This document shows positions 7,081 through 14,490 of a stretch of 15,285 nt of DNA, piece by piece. Below the pieces are notes generated by a model. That model was not told the DNA's origin. It did no database searches and saw nothing but the letters and a program-made list of their open reading frames with translations. Made by a program: the position numbers and the translations under genes. Source of the DNA: an uncultured Collinsella sp. (lineage in GTDB: Bacteria > Actinomycetota > Coriobacteriia > Coriobacteriales > Coriobacteriaceae). How positions within the stretch are numbered: the first letter of the stretch is position 1; each line of letters begins with the position of its first letter. The stretch lies in the NCBI GenBank assembly GCA_959027945.1, contig CAUFRO010000045.1, positions 1 to 15,285 on the forward strand, in the 5' to 3' direction.

Positions 7081-8868
7081 CTACATCAGGCGCAGGCTGA
7101 CGTCCTTGAGCTGGGCGCCGGAAACGGCACTCGGGGCGCCCGACATGAGGTCGGAGCCACTGGCCGTCTTGGGGAACGCCATGACGTCGCGGATGGAATC
7201 GGAGCCGGTGAGCAGCATGCACACGCGGTCCAGGCCCAGAGCAAAACCGCCCATCGGGGGTGCACCAAACTTGAGGGCCTCCATGAGGAAGCCAAACTGA
7301 GACTCGGCGCGCTCCTCGGTAAAGCCCAGGAGCTTGAGCATGGACATCTGCATCTCGGCGTTGTGGATACGCATGCCGCCGCCGCCGGCCTCAAAGCCGT
7401 CCATGACAAAGTCGTAGGTGCAAGAACCGGCTGCCAACGGGTCGGCCTCGATCTTGGCGATGTCGGTCTCGGTCGGCAGGGTGAAGGGCTGGTGCTCGGC
7501 AGCGTAGGCCTTGCGGTCCTCGTCCCAGTGGAACAGCGGGAAGTTAACGACCCACAGGAAGTCGTGGCCCTCGCGCTTGATCTCGAGCGCGTTGGCCATG
7601 TGCGAACGCATGCCGCCCAGGATCTCGTCGGAGAGCAGGCGCGGGCCGGCGGCGAACATCACGAGGTCGCCGGGCTCGACGTCCATGCGCTCGCGCAGAG
7701 CAGTCATCTCCTCGTCCGAGAAGAACTTGACGATGGGGCTGTTGATGGAGCCGTCCTCGCGGAAGGCGATCCAGGCCAGGCCCTTGGCGCCAAACGTGGA
7801 GGCCACGCCGGCGAGCTTATCGATCTTGGCACGTGCCCAGGCACCGGCGCCCTTGGCGTTGATGGCCTTGACGACGGAGCCCTCCTCGTTCGCGGCGGTC
7901 GCGAAGACCTTGAACTTGGAGTTGGCAAAGATGTCGGTCAGATCGACCAGGTGCATGCCGTAGCGAGTATCGGGCTTGTCGGAGCCATAGGTGTCCATGG
8001 CGTCCCAGTAGTTCATGCGACGCAGCGGCGTGGGCATCTCGACACCCATGCGACCGAAGGCATCGGCAAGAACCTCTTCGAGCGCGCTCATGACATCGTT
8101 CTGGTCCACGAAGGACATCTCGATATCGACCTGGGTGAACTCGGGCTGACGGTCGGCACGCAGGTCCTCGTCGCGGAAGCACTTGGCAACCTGGTAGTAG
8201 CGCTCGACGCCACCGACCATAAGCAGCTGCTTCAGGAGCTGCGGGGACTGCGGCAGGGCGTAGAAGTTGCCCGGCTGGATGCGGCTGGGAACGATGAAGT
8301 CGCGGGCGCCCTCGGGCGTGGACTTGAACAGGGAGGGCGTCTCGACCTCCATGAACTCACGGTTGTGCAGCGCCTCGCGAATGGCAAAGGTAAAGTCGGA
8401 GCGCAGCTTGAGGTTGGCCATCATCTCGGGACGACGGAGGTCCAGATAGCGATAGCGCAGACGGGTGTCCTCGCTGGTCTCGATGCCGTCCTCGATTTGG
8501 AACGGCGGGGTGACGGACGTGTTGAGCACCTCGGCGTGGTCGGTCAGGACCTCGATCTCGCCGGTCGCGAGCTTGGCATTGGTGGTCTCCTCGCCACGGG
8601 AGCGTACGACGCCGTGGATCTTGATGGGCCACTCGGGACGCATGGTCTCGGCAATCTTAAAGGCGTCGCCGTCGGAGTGCTCGGGGTCGAAGGTGAGCTG
8701 CGTGATGCCCTCGCGGTCACGAAGGTCGCAGAAAATAAGGCCGCCGTGGTCACGGCGACGGCTCACCCAACCGGTGAGGGTGACCTCTTCGCCCACGTTC
8801 TCGCGGCGAAGTTCGCCGCAGGTACGGGTGTGCATGGAATGCTCGTCGATGGGACGGGTCTGGCTCAT
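7081..8868 (-). CDS. aspS: Aspartate--tRNA ligase
   Basis: A 595-aa bacterial-type AspRS that charges tRNA with aspartate. An OB-fold anticodon-binding domain (about 12-115, with GWVSRRRDHGGLIF) precedes the class II catalytic core. Motif 2 is FRDEDLRADRQPEF (231-244), the QSPQLLKQ segment is at 207-214, and motif 3 GLDR is at 545-548, with the bacterial GAD insertion between. His41 replaces the Leu30 of E. coli AspRS. His at this site is linked in Pseudomonas aeruginosa to a non-discriminating enzyme that also charges tRNA-Asn, so an indirect asparagine route is possible. The start has AAAGGAGG 10 nt upstream. A second Met at residue 12 is where E. coli AspRS begins, but the strong ribosome binding site favours the longer form. 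Single-gene transcript with its own terminator. Confidence 0.97.
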   Translation of the reverse strand: MSQTRPIDEHSMHTRTCGELRRENVGEEVTLTGWVSRRRDHGGLIFCDLRDREGITQLTFDPEHSDGDAFKIAETMRPEWPIKIHGVVRSRGEETTNAKLATGEIEVLTDHAEVLNTSVTPPFQIEDGIETSEDTRLRYRYLDLRRPEMMANLKLRSDFTFAIREALHNREFMEVETPSLFKSTPEGARDFIVPSRIQPGNFYALPQSPQLLKQLLMVGGVERYYQVAKCFRDEDLRADRQPEFTQVDIEMSFVDQNDVMSALEEVLADAFGRMGVEMPTPLRRMNYWDAMDTYGSDKPDTRYGMHLVDLTDIFANSKFKVFATAANEEGSVVKAINAKGAGAWARAKIDKLAGVASTFGAKGLAWIAFREDGSINSPIVKFFSDEEMTALRERMDVEPGDLVMFAAGPRLLSDEILGGMRSHMANALEIKREGHDFLWVVNFPLFHWDEDRKAYAAEHQPFTLPTETDIAKIEADPLAAGSCTYDFVMDGFEAGGGGMRIHNAEMQMSMLKLLGFTEERAESQFGFLMEALKFGAPPMGGFALGLDRVCMLLTGSDSIRDVMAFPKTASGSDLMSGAPSAVSGAQLKDVSLRLM

Positions 8869-8890
8869 ACCAGTGATCCTCCTTTATGGA

Positions 8891-8930
8891 TCTGTGCCGC
8901 CCCGTGTCGTTCCGGGCGGCGTCGTACAGA
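8891..8930 (-). promoter_or_regulatory. GC-rich hairpin in the aspS 5' leader
   Basis: On the minus strand TCTGT and GCCGCCC pair with GGGCGGC and ACAGA (7 bp plus 5 bp, separated by a 5-nt bulge on one side) around an 11-nt loop. The hairpin ends about 8 nt before the AAAGGAGG ribosome binding site. It could modulate aspS translation or mRNA stability. The T-box signature TGGNACC is not present. Confidence 0.4.
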
Positions 8931-9124
8931 TTTGCCCAGCCTGCGTAAACCGCGCAGCCAGACATGGCGTTCTATGTTATCGCACCTGCGCCGATGTACC
9001 GCGAAAAAGTAGCTCCTGCCCAAAGACTTGACGGAGACGAAACAATTGACGCGCCGCGGCACCCGCCCGCGCTCGTCACGTGCGACAATATGCCCCAATA
9101 AAACAGCACTTGGAAAGGCCCGTC

Positions 9125-9760
9125 ATGACTGCACGCCTCATCGTTATGGATATCGACTCCACGCTCATCAACCAGGAGGTCATCGATCTTTTGGGCGAGG
9201 AGGCCGGCGTGGGCGAGCAGGTGGCACAGATCACCGAACGCGCCATGCGCGGCGAGCTGGACTTTAAGCAAGCGCTCGAGGAGCGCGTGGGGCTGCTCGC
9301 CGGCCTGGACGAGAGTGTGTTCGAGCGCACCTTTGAGCGTGTGACATTTACCCCCGGCGCGTTGGAGCTTGTGCGCTCGGCACACAGCAAGGGCTGGAAG
9401 GTCGGCGTGGTGAGCGGCGGCTTCCGCGAGGTCGCCGACAAGATCGTGGCTGCCGCGGGTATCGACTTTTGCCTGGCCAACCGCCTGGAGGTCGTAGACG
9501 GCAAGCTCACGGGTAAGCTGGCGGCAGACATTGTGACCAAGGAGTCCAAGCTCATCCAGCTGCTGGACTGGGCAGTTGAGTGCGGCGTCGACATGGCCCA
9601 CACGGTCGCTATTGGCGACGGGGCAAACGACATCCCCATGATCCAGGCCGCGGGCACGGGCATCGCGTTTTGCGCCAAGCCCAAGACACGCGAGGCAGCC
9701 CCGTTTGCCATCAACGAGCGCAACCTGATGCTCGCCATGGACATCATCCTACGCGACTAG
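9125..9760 (+). CDS. serB: Phosphoserine phosphatase
   Basis: A 211-aa HAD-superfamily enzyme that makes L-serine from phosphoserine in the cytoplasm. Motif I is MDIDST with nucleophile Asp9 and general acid Asp11; motif II is VVSGG (Ser97); motif III is Lys142; motif IV is GDGANDIPM (164-172). The length matches the short archaeal-type SerB, lacking the N-terminal ACT-like regulatory domain of E. coli SerB (322 aa). I start at the ATG at 9125, preceded by GGAAAGG; an upstream in-frame GTG has no ribosome binding site and would add residues before the conserved start. Divergent from aspS, with about 250 bp between. No terminator is seen after it, so some read-through into the lar genes is possible. 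Confidence 0.93.
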   Translation: MTARLIVMDIDSTLINQEVIDLLGEEAGVGEQVAQITERAMRGELDFKQALEERVGLLAGLDESVFERTFERVTFTPGALELVRSAHSKGWKVGVVSGGFREVADKIVAAAGIDFCLANRLEVVDGKLTGKLAADIVTKESKLIQLLDWAVECGVDMAHTVAIGDGANDIPMIQAAGTGIAFCAKPKTREAAPFAINERNLMLAMDIILRD

Positions 9761-9796
9761 CCGATCCGTCTAACAATTGAATCAGTCTGTCCTATA

Positions 9797-9851
9797 GTTT
9801 CCGAACAATTTTGTCTTAGTGTTCGGAAACATACCCTTTGAGTGCTAGACT
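9797..9851 (+). promoter_or_regulatory. larB promoter region with a perfect 10-bp inverted repeat
   Basis: GTTTCCGAAC (9797-9806) and GTTCGGAAAC (9821-9830) are exact complements separated by 14 nt. An extended -10 (TGC then TAGACT, 9843-9851) lies 15-20 bp further on, with TTCGGA (9822-9827) at -35 spacing of 18 bp inside the right arm. A dimeric regulator on this repeat would block or set larBC transcription. The TetR-family protein at the end of the operon is a natural candidate. Confidence 0.5.
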
Positions 9852-9874
9852 TTGCGCCGTCGAAGGGAACATAT

Positions 9875-10657
9875 ATGGATAAGCGAGATCTTGAGCAGCT
9901 GCTGAGCGATGTTGCCGGCGGATCAGTCACCCCGGCCGTCGCCCTTACGCGCATCCAGACGGCTCCGACCGCCGATTTGGGCTTTGCGCAGCTCGATCTT
10001 TCGCGCGGAGTGCGCCAGGGAGCCGGCGAGGTTGTCTACGGTGCGGGTAAAACCTCCGAGCAAATTGCCACCATTATCGAGGCGCTGCGCGATGCCGGCC
10101 AGGAGCGTATCCTGGTCACACGCTTGGATGCCGAAAAAGCCGCGCGCACCTCGGAGCTTCTCGGCAACGGCATCGACCTGGGATATGTCCCGGACGCACA
10201 GCTCGCCCTGGTGGGTGGCAAGCCCTCCCCTACAGGCAACGGACGCATCGTCGTCGCCTGCGCCGGCACGAGCGACCTGCCCGTCGCCGAGGAGGCCGCG
10301 TTGACGGCCGAGTTCTACGGCAACGAGGTCGATCGCCTCTACGACGTAGGTGTTGCCGGCCTGCACCGCCTGCTCGCTCATGCCGAGGAGCTCGCCCAAG
10401 CACAGGTGGTCATCGCCATCGCCGGCATGGAAGGCGCGCTGGCGAGCGTTGTCGGCGGCCTGGCGAGCTGTCCGGTCATCGCCGTTCCCACCAGCGTGGG
10501 CTACGGCGCGAGCTTTGGTGGCGTAGCCGCGCTGCTCGCCATGCTCAACTCCTGCGCCAGCGGCGTTTCGGTCGTCAATATCGACAACGGCTTTGGTGCC
10601 GCCTACCAGGCAAGTCTTATCAATCATCTGAGTGCCGGCACGCCCTGCGCCCGTTAA
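9875..10657 (+). CDS. larB: LarB, nickel-pincer cofactor biosynthesis carboxylase/hydrolase
   Basis: A 260-aa protein of the LarB family, which carboxylates the pyridinium ring of nicotinic acid adenine dinucleotide and releases AMP, the first step to the nickel-pincer nucleotide of lactate racemase. The C-terminal half is PurE-like: AGTSDLPVAEEAA (130-142), IAGMEGALASVVGGL (182-196), VPTSVGYGASFGG (204-216). NSCASG contains Cys227, the likely equivalent of the Cys221 that forms a covalent substrate adduct in Lactobacillus plantarum LarB. The NIDNGFGAAY motif follows. I chose the ATG at 9875 with AAGGGA upstream. It is the first gene of larB-larC-tetR, and the larC ribosome binding site overlaps its stop codon (TAAGGAG). 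Confidence 0.93.
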   Translation: MDKRDLEQLLSDVAGGSVTPAVALTRIQTAPTADLGFAQLDLSRGVRQGAGEVVYGAGKTSEQIATIIEALRDAGQERILVTRLDAEKAARTSELLGNGIDLGYVPDAQLALVGGKPSPTGNGRIVVACAGTSDLPVAEEAALTAEFYGNEVDRLYDVGVAGLHRLLAHAEELAQAQVVIAIAGMEGALASVVGGLASCPVIAVPTSVGYGASFGGVAALLAMLNSCASGVSVVNIDNGFGAAYQASLINHLSAGTPCAR

Positions 10658-10667
10658 GGAGCATTCT

Positions 10668-11582
10668 ATGTCCAACCATCAGCACACGCTTATCATCGAC
10701 GGCACCTCGGGCATCAGCGGCGACATGACCGTCGCAGCCCTGCTCGACCTGGGCGCCAGCGAGGAGCACCTGCGCGAACAGCTCGCCACGCTGCCGGTCG
10801 GCGGCTTTGAGATTGCCGTCACCCGCGTAAACAAGCATGGCATCGACGCCTGCGACTTTGACGTTCAGCTGGCAGAGGAGCTCGAGAACCACGACCACGA
10901 CATGGCCTGGCTCTACGGCAACGAAGCAGCTGCCGAGCACACACATGAGCATGAGCACCACCATCATGCCCATGGTGAGCACGAGCACCGCCATGGGCAC
11001 GCGCGTGACCACGACCACGACCACGACCACGAGGGTCACCATCACGCCCACCACCACCATCACCGTTCTTTGGCGGACGTCACCGCCATCATCGATGGCT
11101 CGCAGATGAGTGATGGCACCAAGCGTCGCGCGCTCGCCATCTTTACCGCGCTCGCCGCCGCCGAGGCCAAGGCCCACGGCAAAACGCCCGAGACCGTCAT
11201 GTTCCACGAGGTAGGCGCCATCGATTCCATCGTTGACATCTGCTCTGTCGCCATCTGCCTCGATGACCTGGGCATCGAGGATATTGTCGTCGAGTCGCTC
11301 TCCGAGGGTCACGGCACCATCCACTGTGCCCACGGCCTTATGCCCATCCCGGTACCCGCCGTCGTCAACCTATGCCAAGCAGGCAACATCTCCCTCACGC
11401 CTGCAACGGTCGCCGGCGAGCTCGTGACACCCACGGGCGCCGCCATCGTCGCCGCACTTCGCACGTCCGAGCACCTGCCGGCCCGCTACCGCATCGAGGC
11501 CGTCGGCTACGGCGCCGGTAAGCGCCCTTACGAGGGTTGCTCCGGCACGCTCCGTTGCCTGCTTGTTCACGTGGACGCATAG
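10668..11582 (+). CDS. larC: LarC, N-terminal (LarC1) part only, nickel insertion protein
   Basis: A 304-aa protein matching the N-terminal portion of LarC, the nickel insertase (CTP-dependent cyclometallase) that completes the nickel-pincer nucleotide. Family motifs are IIDGTSGISGDM (9-20), FHEVGAIDSIVDI, GLMPIPVPAV and ELVTPTGAAIVAAL, ending at GYGAGKRP. Residues 91-132 are extraordinarily histidine-rich (24 His of 42), as expected of a nickel-binding segment. The protein stops just after LRCLLVHVDA, where full-length LarC continues into a C-terminal LarC2 domain; no LarC2-like frame follows, because tetR starts 2 nt later. In L. plantarum LarC1 and LarC2 are joined by a programmed frameshift. 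Here LarC2 must be encoded elsewhere or be missing. Confidence 0.9.
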   Translation: MSNHQHTLIIDGTSGISGDMTVAALLDLGASEEHLREQLATLPVGGFEIAVTRVNKHGIDACDFDVQLAEELENHDHDMAWLYGNEAAAEHTHEHEHHHHAHGEHEHRHGHARDHDHDHDHEGHHHAHHHHHRSLADVTAIIDGSQMSDGTKRRALAIFTALAAAEAKAHGKTPETVMFHEVGAIDSIVDICSVAICLDDLGIEDIVVESLSEGHGTIHCAHGLMPIPVPAVVNLCQAGNISLTPATVAGELVTPTGAAIVAALRTSEHLPARYRIEAVGYGAGKRPYEGCSGTLRCLLVHVDA

Positions 11583-11584
11583 CC

Positions 11585-12124
11585 ATGGATGCCCGCAAAA
11601 CCAAAAGCCGCGCCGCTATTGTCACGGCGTTTTCTGAGCTCCTTCGCGAAGAGGACTACGGCAAGATCACCGTCGGCGACATCATCACGCGCGCTCACGT
11701 AGGCCGCGCGACATTCTACGGCCTCTTTAAGAGCAAAGACGACCTACTATCCGAGCTCGTGAGCGACATCTGCACCCACGCCCTCGACGACGATGGCACA
11801 CCGCTCGACGACCCACTCGTGCAGGTCGAGCATATTCTCAACAATCTCTGGGAGCGTCGCCAGGGCGTCCGGGCCCTCGTAGCCGGCGCCGGCTCACGCG
11901 TCTTCGCCGACTGCCTACGCAAGACCATCATGTCACGAGCAGCCGAAACCGTCCCCACCGACCCAAACGGCCCCGCCGCCACCATGGACCGAAGCTTCCT
12001 ACTACACCACATAGCCTCAAGCTTCGTAGGAATGGTCCAATGGTGGGCCTGGCACAACTTCCAAGCCCCAAAAGAGGACGTAGCCAAAGACTACCTCTCA
12101 GCCATAAAACCCCTCTTCAACTAA
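11585..12124 (+). CDS. TetR-family transcriptional regulator of the lar locus
   Basis: A 179-aa regulator with an N-terminal TetR helix-turn-helix: ITVGDIITRAHVGRATFYGLFKSKDDLL spans about residues 28-55 and includes the characteristic TFY-FK-KDDL end. The ligand domain, ending in SSFVGMVQWWAWHNF, resembles the C-terminal domain of DhaS-type TetR proteins. Its ATG is 2 nt after the larC stop and it has no good ribosome binding site of its own, so it is probably translationally coupled to larC. Co-transcription with larBC and convergence with larA suggest it controls this locus, possibly through the inverted repeat upstream of larB. L. plantarum uses a Crp/Fnr-type regulator (LarR) instead. 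From about codon 130 the gene uses A- and C-ending codons almost exclusively, unlike larB and larC. Confidence 0.85.
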   Translation: MDARKTKSRAAIVTAFSELLREEDYGKITVGDIITRAHVGRATFYGLFKSKDDLLSELVSDICTHALDDDGTPLDDPLVQVEHILNNLWERRQGVRALVAGAGSRVFADCLRKTIMSRAAETVPTDPNGPAATMDRSFLLHHIASSFVGMVQWWAWHNFQAPKEDVAKDYLSAIKPLFN

Positions 12125-12280
12125 GTAAGAAGCTCATCCCAAAGCATCGCCCCAACCCAGGCCGCCACGCATCCCAAAGTGTCACTCGCACCTCAAAGCG
12201 CCTAACAACAAAGTGCCCACCACATCCAAATTCAGATATTATATGTTGGTTGCTTGTTCGAACACAACTGGATTCCCGCA
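12125..12280. other. A/C-rich intergenic stretch between tetR and the large hairpin
   Basis: No gene, terminator with a T-run or repeat is visible in these 156 bases. The first 110 are conspicuously rich in A and C and poor in G and T on the plus strand, continuing the composition of the 3' end of tetR. Confidence 0.5.
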
Positions 12281-12407
12281 GGGTCCGGCATAGGTTAACT
12301 TTTCGCCGCACTCCGCAGGACGCAAGAAGCTCCCGCCGCACGAAGTGCGCAGCGAGAGCTTCTTGCATGTCCGAGGACGCGGCGAAAAGTTAACCTATGC
12401 CGGACCC
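12281..12407. repeat. 127-nt palindromic hairpin element, copy 1
   Basis: A perfect 29-bp outer stem joins 12281-12309 to 12379-12407. Inside are an asymmetric internal loop, a second stem (12322-12336 with 12352-12366, 15 positions, one C-A mismatch) and an apical CGCAC-GAA-GTGCG hairpin (12337-12349). A second copy lies at 15096-15222 with the same architecture. It sits in the convergent gap between tetR and larD, 24 nt past the larD stop. No T-run follows on either strand, so it is not a standard intrinsic terminator. It carries no gene. Confidence 0.92.
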
Positions 12408-12431
12408 GGGCGTTATATCAATTGTCTTGGA

Positions 12432-13163
12432 CTAGAACATGCCCAAGAAACCATGCACAAACAGCGCGGCCAGAGCGGCACCGATAAACGGAGCGATGCC
12501 AGGAACAAGCAGGCCGTACTTCCAGTTGTTGTCGGCCTTGTTCTTGATCGGCAGCACCTGATAGGCCATGCGAGGACCAAGGTCACGAGCCTGGTTCATG
12601 GCAAAGCCGGTGATGCCGCCCATGCCCATACCAACAGCCCAAACGATCAGGCCGACGCAGATGGCGAGCATCAGAACGTTCTCGCCGGCGCGGCTAGCGG
12701 CAGCAAGGATGGCGCTAATGAACACGAAGGTGCAGATAGCCTCGCAGAAGAAGTTGCGAACATAGTTCGTGCCCTCGGTGGTGGGGTTGGTCGAGAAGAT
12801 GTTGCGCTGGGCAATGGGGTCGACGACACCCTCGGAAGCCTTGAACTCATCGGCATACATAAGCCAAGCGATTACGGCGCCCACAAAGCCGCCGAGCATA
12901 TCGGCAATCATGAAGGGGATGCAGCTGCTCCACGGCACCAGGCCTACGATGCACTGGGCAAGCACCATGGCCGGGTTCATGCACACGGCGCCGCCAAAGA
13001 CAAACAGGCAGACCGAGATGCCAAAAGACCAGGTGGTGATGGCAAACATATGGCCGGAACCCTGATACTTGGTGCCCTTGAGCACGGTATCGCAGTGCAC
13101 GCCCACGCCAAAGATGATCATGAGGGCCGTTGCGCCGAATTCGCAGAGGAGTTTGGTAAGCAT
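12432..13163 (-). CDS. larD: LarD, aquaporin-family lactate/glycerol channel
   Basis: A 243-aa MIP/aquaporin-family protein, six membrane spans and two half-helix loops, of the glycerol facilitator (GlpF) type. In L. plantarum the lar operon channel LarD moves lactic acid across the membrane, and position 49 nt after larA supports that role here. The first pore motif is intact: MNPA at residues 62-65. The second, normally NPARDFGP, reads NQARDLGPR at 190-198, so Pro is replaced by Gln; I checked this codon (CAG) on the minus strand. The ATG follows AAGG at only 4 nt, a weak ribosome binding site. If the context were ignored, glycerol uptake facilitator would be the alternative call. Confidence 0.85.
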   Translation of the reverse strand: MLTKLLCEFGATALMIIFGVGVHCDTVLKGTKYQGSGHMFAITTWSFGISVCLFVFGGAVCMNPAMVLAQCIVGLVPWSSCIPFMIADMLGGFVGAVIAWLMYADEFKASEGVVDPIAQRNIFSTNPTTEGTNYVRNFFCEAICTFVFISAILAAASRAGENVLMLAICVGLIVWAVGMGMGGITGFAMNQARDLGPRMAYQVLPIKNKADNNWKYGLLVPGIAPFIGAALAALFVHGFLGMF

Positions 13164-13212
13164 AAAACCTTATCTTTCTTGTCGGTTATAAACGATTCGT
13201 TTAGACCACGCA

Positions 13213-14490
13213 CTAGTGCTGTGCGACGACAACGCCCAGGCCATCGGGAATGACGGCAACCTTGGCATCGGCACCCTTCATCTCAAAGGCGAGCTTGAGC
13301 GCCTCCTCGATAGTGTTGACCGGCGTCATGTGCATATCCTTGAGCATCTGGTGATCGCACAGGTCGGTAACCATGATCACGGGATGATGTGCCAGGATGC
13401 GAGCGAAGATCTGGCTCGTCCACTGATCGGGCAGGGTCTCGTCCTTAGGACGATCGATGCAGGCGCGCTCAAACTCCGCCGGATCGTTGTCGGCGATGTT
13501 GTGATAGAAGCCCTCGCCACCGTGGCCGTCGGCACAACCGGCGACGTCGATGATCACGCCGCCCTCGGGAAGCGTGGCCTCGGCAGAGCACATGCCCTTC
13601 ACGGCCTGATAGATGTTCTGGTCGAGCGGGTAGCCGCCGTTGGTGGTGATGGCGATCTCGCACTCGACGGGCTCAACGCCGGCAAGGCTCTTCACGAACT
13701 CGCAGCCAGCCTCGTGTGCCTTATGGATGTCGCCTGCAAAGGAGCCGATAACCTCATGCTTGCCGTTGAGCACCACGTTAAGCACAAAGGCAAGGTGAGC
13801 CATCTCGGCAGCGGCAAACATGTCCTCGCTCACGTGGTTGTGGCACAGGTTGCCGGCACGCGAATGGGAATCGTTCACAAACTGACCGTTGTGGTTGTAC
13901 ATGATGGTCTTGTAGCTGGCGATGCCAGGCAAGACGGACTTGCGGCTACCAGAGAAACCGGCAAAGAAGTGCGGCTCAATAAAGCCCTCGGCAAGCAGCA
14001 GATCGCAATCGGCGGCAATCTTGTTGATGATGCACTCGCCACCAGAAGGCAGGGTGCCGATCTTTTTCATCATGCTGTCGTCAGTCGCGACGTGCATAAC
14101 GATTTCCTCGTTGGCAACGATCTCCTCGCCGTACTTGTTGACGAGTTCCTCATGCGTCGACGGACGATGCATACCCGTAGCAACCAAAATGCGCACGCGA
14201 GCCTCGGGCGCAGCGGAATGGATGTGATGCAGCAGAATAGGCATCGTCACACGCGAGGGAACGGGACGCGTATGATCGGAGCTAATAATGACAATATCCT
14301 TCTTGCCAGCACAAAGCTCCTCGAGCGACGGCGAGCCATAAGGGTTGGCAAGCGACTCCTCTACCAGCTCTTCCTGCGATTTCGTGGTCTTAAACTCGTT
14401 TTGATGACCTTCCATCACACCCGCGAAGTTCTTATCCTCGAGCTCCAGATGCAACGTCTTGTGGTCAAACGGCAGTTCACATTCAAACAA
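13213..14490 (-). CDS. larA: Lactate racemase LarA, nickel-pincer enzyme
   Basis: A 425-aa enzyme interconverting D- and L-lactate through the nickel-pincer nucleotide. Residues known from L. plantarum LarA are present at the same numbers: Arg75 (SDHTRP), His108 (GMHRP), His174 (EPHFFAG), Lys184 (GSRKSVLPG), the lysine that binds the cofactor, His200 (YNHNG), and Gln295 and Lys298 (NIYQAVKGM). Near-identity around the active site favours lactate over other 2-hydroxyacids now known in the family. The only start fitting the conserved N-terminus is TTG at 14490, with GAGG 10 nt upstream; the next in-frame Met (26) would remove conserved residues. It is the first gene of a leftward larA-larD unit, convergent with larB-larC-tetR. 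LarE, the sulfur transferase for the cofactor, is not in the window. Confidence 0.95.
   Translation of the reverse strand: MFECELPFDHKTLHLELEDKNFAGVMEGHQNEFKTTKSQEELVEESLANPYGSPSLEELCAGKKDIVIISSDHTRPVPSRVTMPILLHHIHSAAPEARVRILVATGMHRPSTHEELVNKYGEEIVANEEIVMHVATDDSMMKKIGTLPSGGECIINKIAADCDLLLAEGFIEPHFFAGFSGSRKSVLPGIASYKTIMYNHNGQFVNDSHSRAGNLCHNHVSEDMFAAAEMAHLAFVLNVVLNGKHEVIGSFAGDIHKAHEAGCEFVKSLAGVEPVECEIAITTNGGYPLDQNIYQAVKGMCSAEATLPEGGVIIDVAGCADGHGGEGFYHNIADNDPAEFERACIDRPKDETLPDQWTSQIFARILAHHPVIMVTDLCDHQMLKDMHMTPVNTIEEALKLAFEMKGADAKVAVIPDGLGVVVAQH

Noticed and set aside
8869..9000. T-box riboswitch upstream of aspS
   Set aside because: A leader hairpin exists but the conserved TGGNACC T-box sequence and specifier stem were not found.
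6781..9012. Long open plus-strand frame (743 codons) opposite aspS
   Set aside because: It runs through the hairpin array and antisense to aspS, with no motif; an artefact of GC-rich coding sequence.
12281..12407. Bidirectional intrinsic terminator between tetR and larD
   Set aside because: The stem is strong and well placed, but no T-run follows on either strand, and a conserved core plus a second covarying copy needs another explanation. Termination by another mechanism is still possible.
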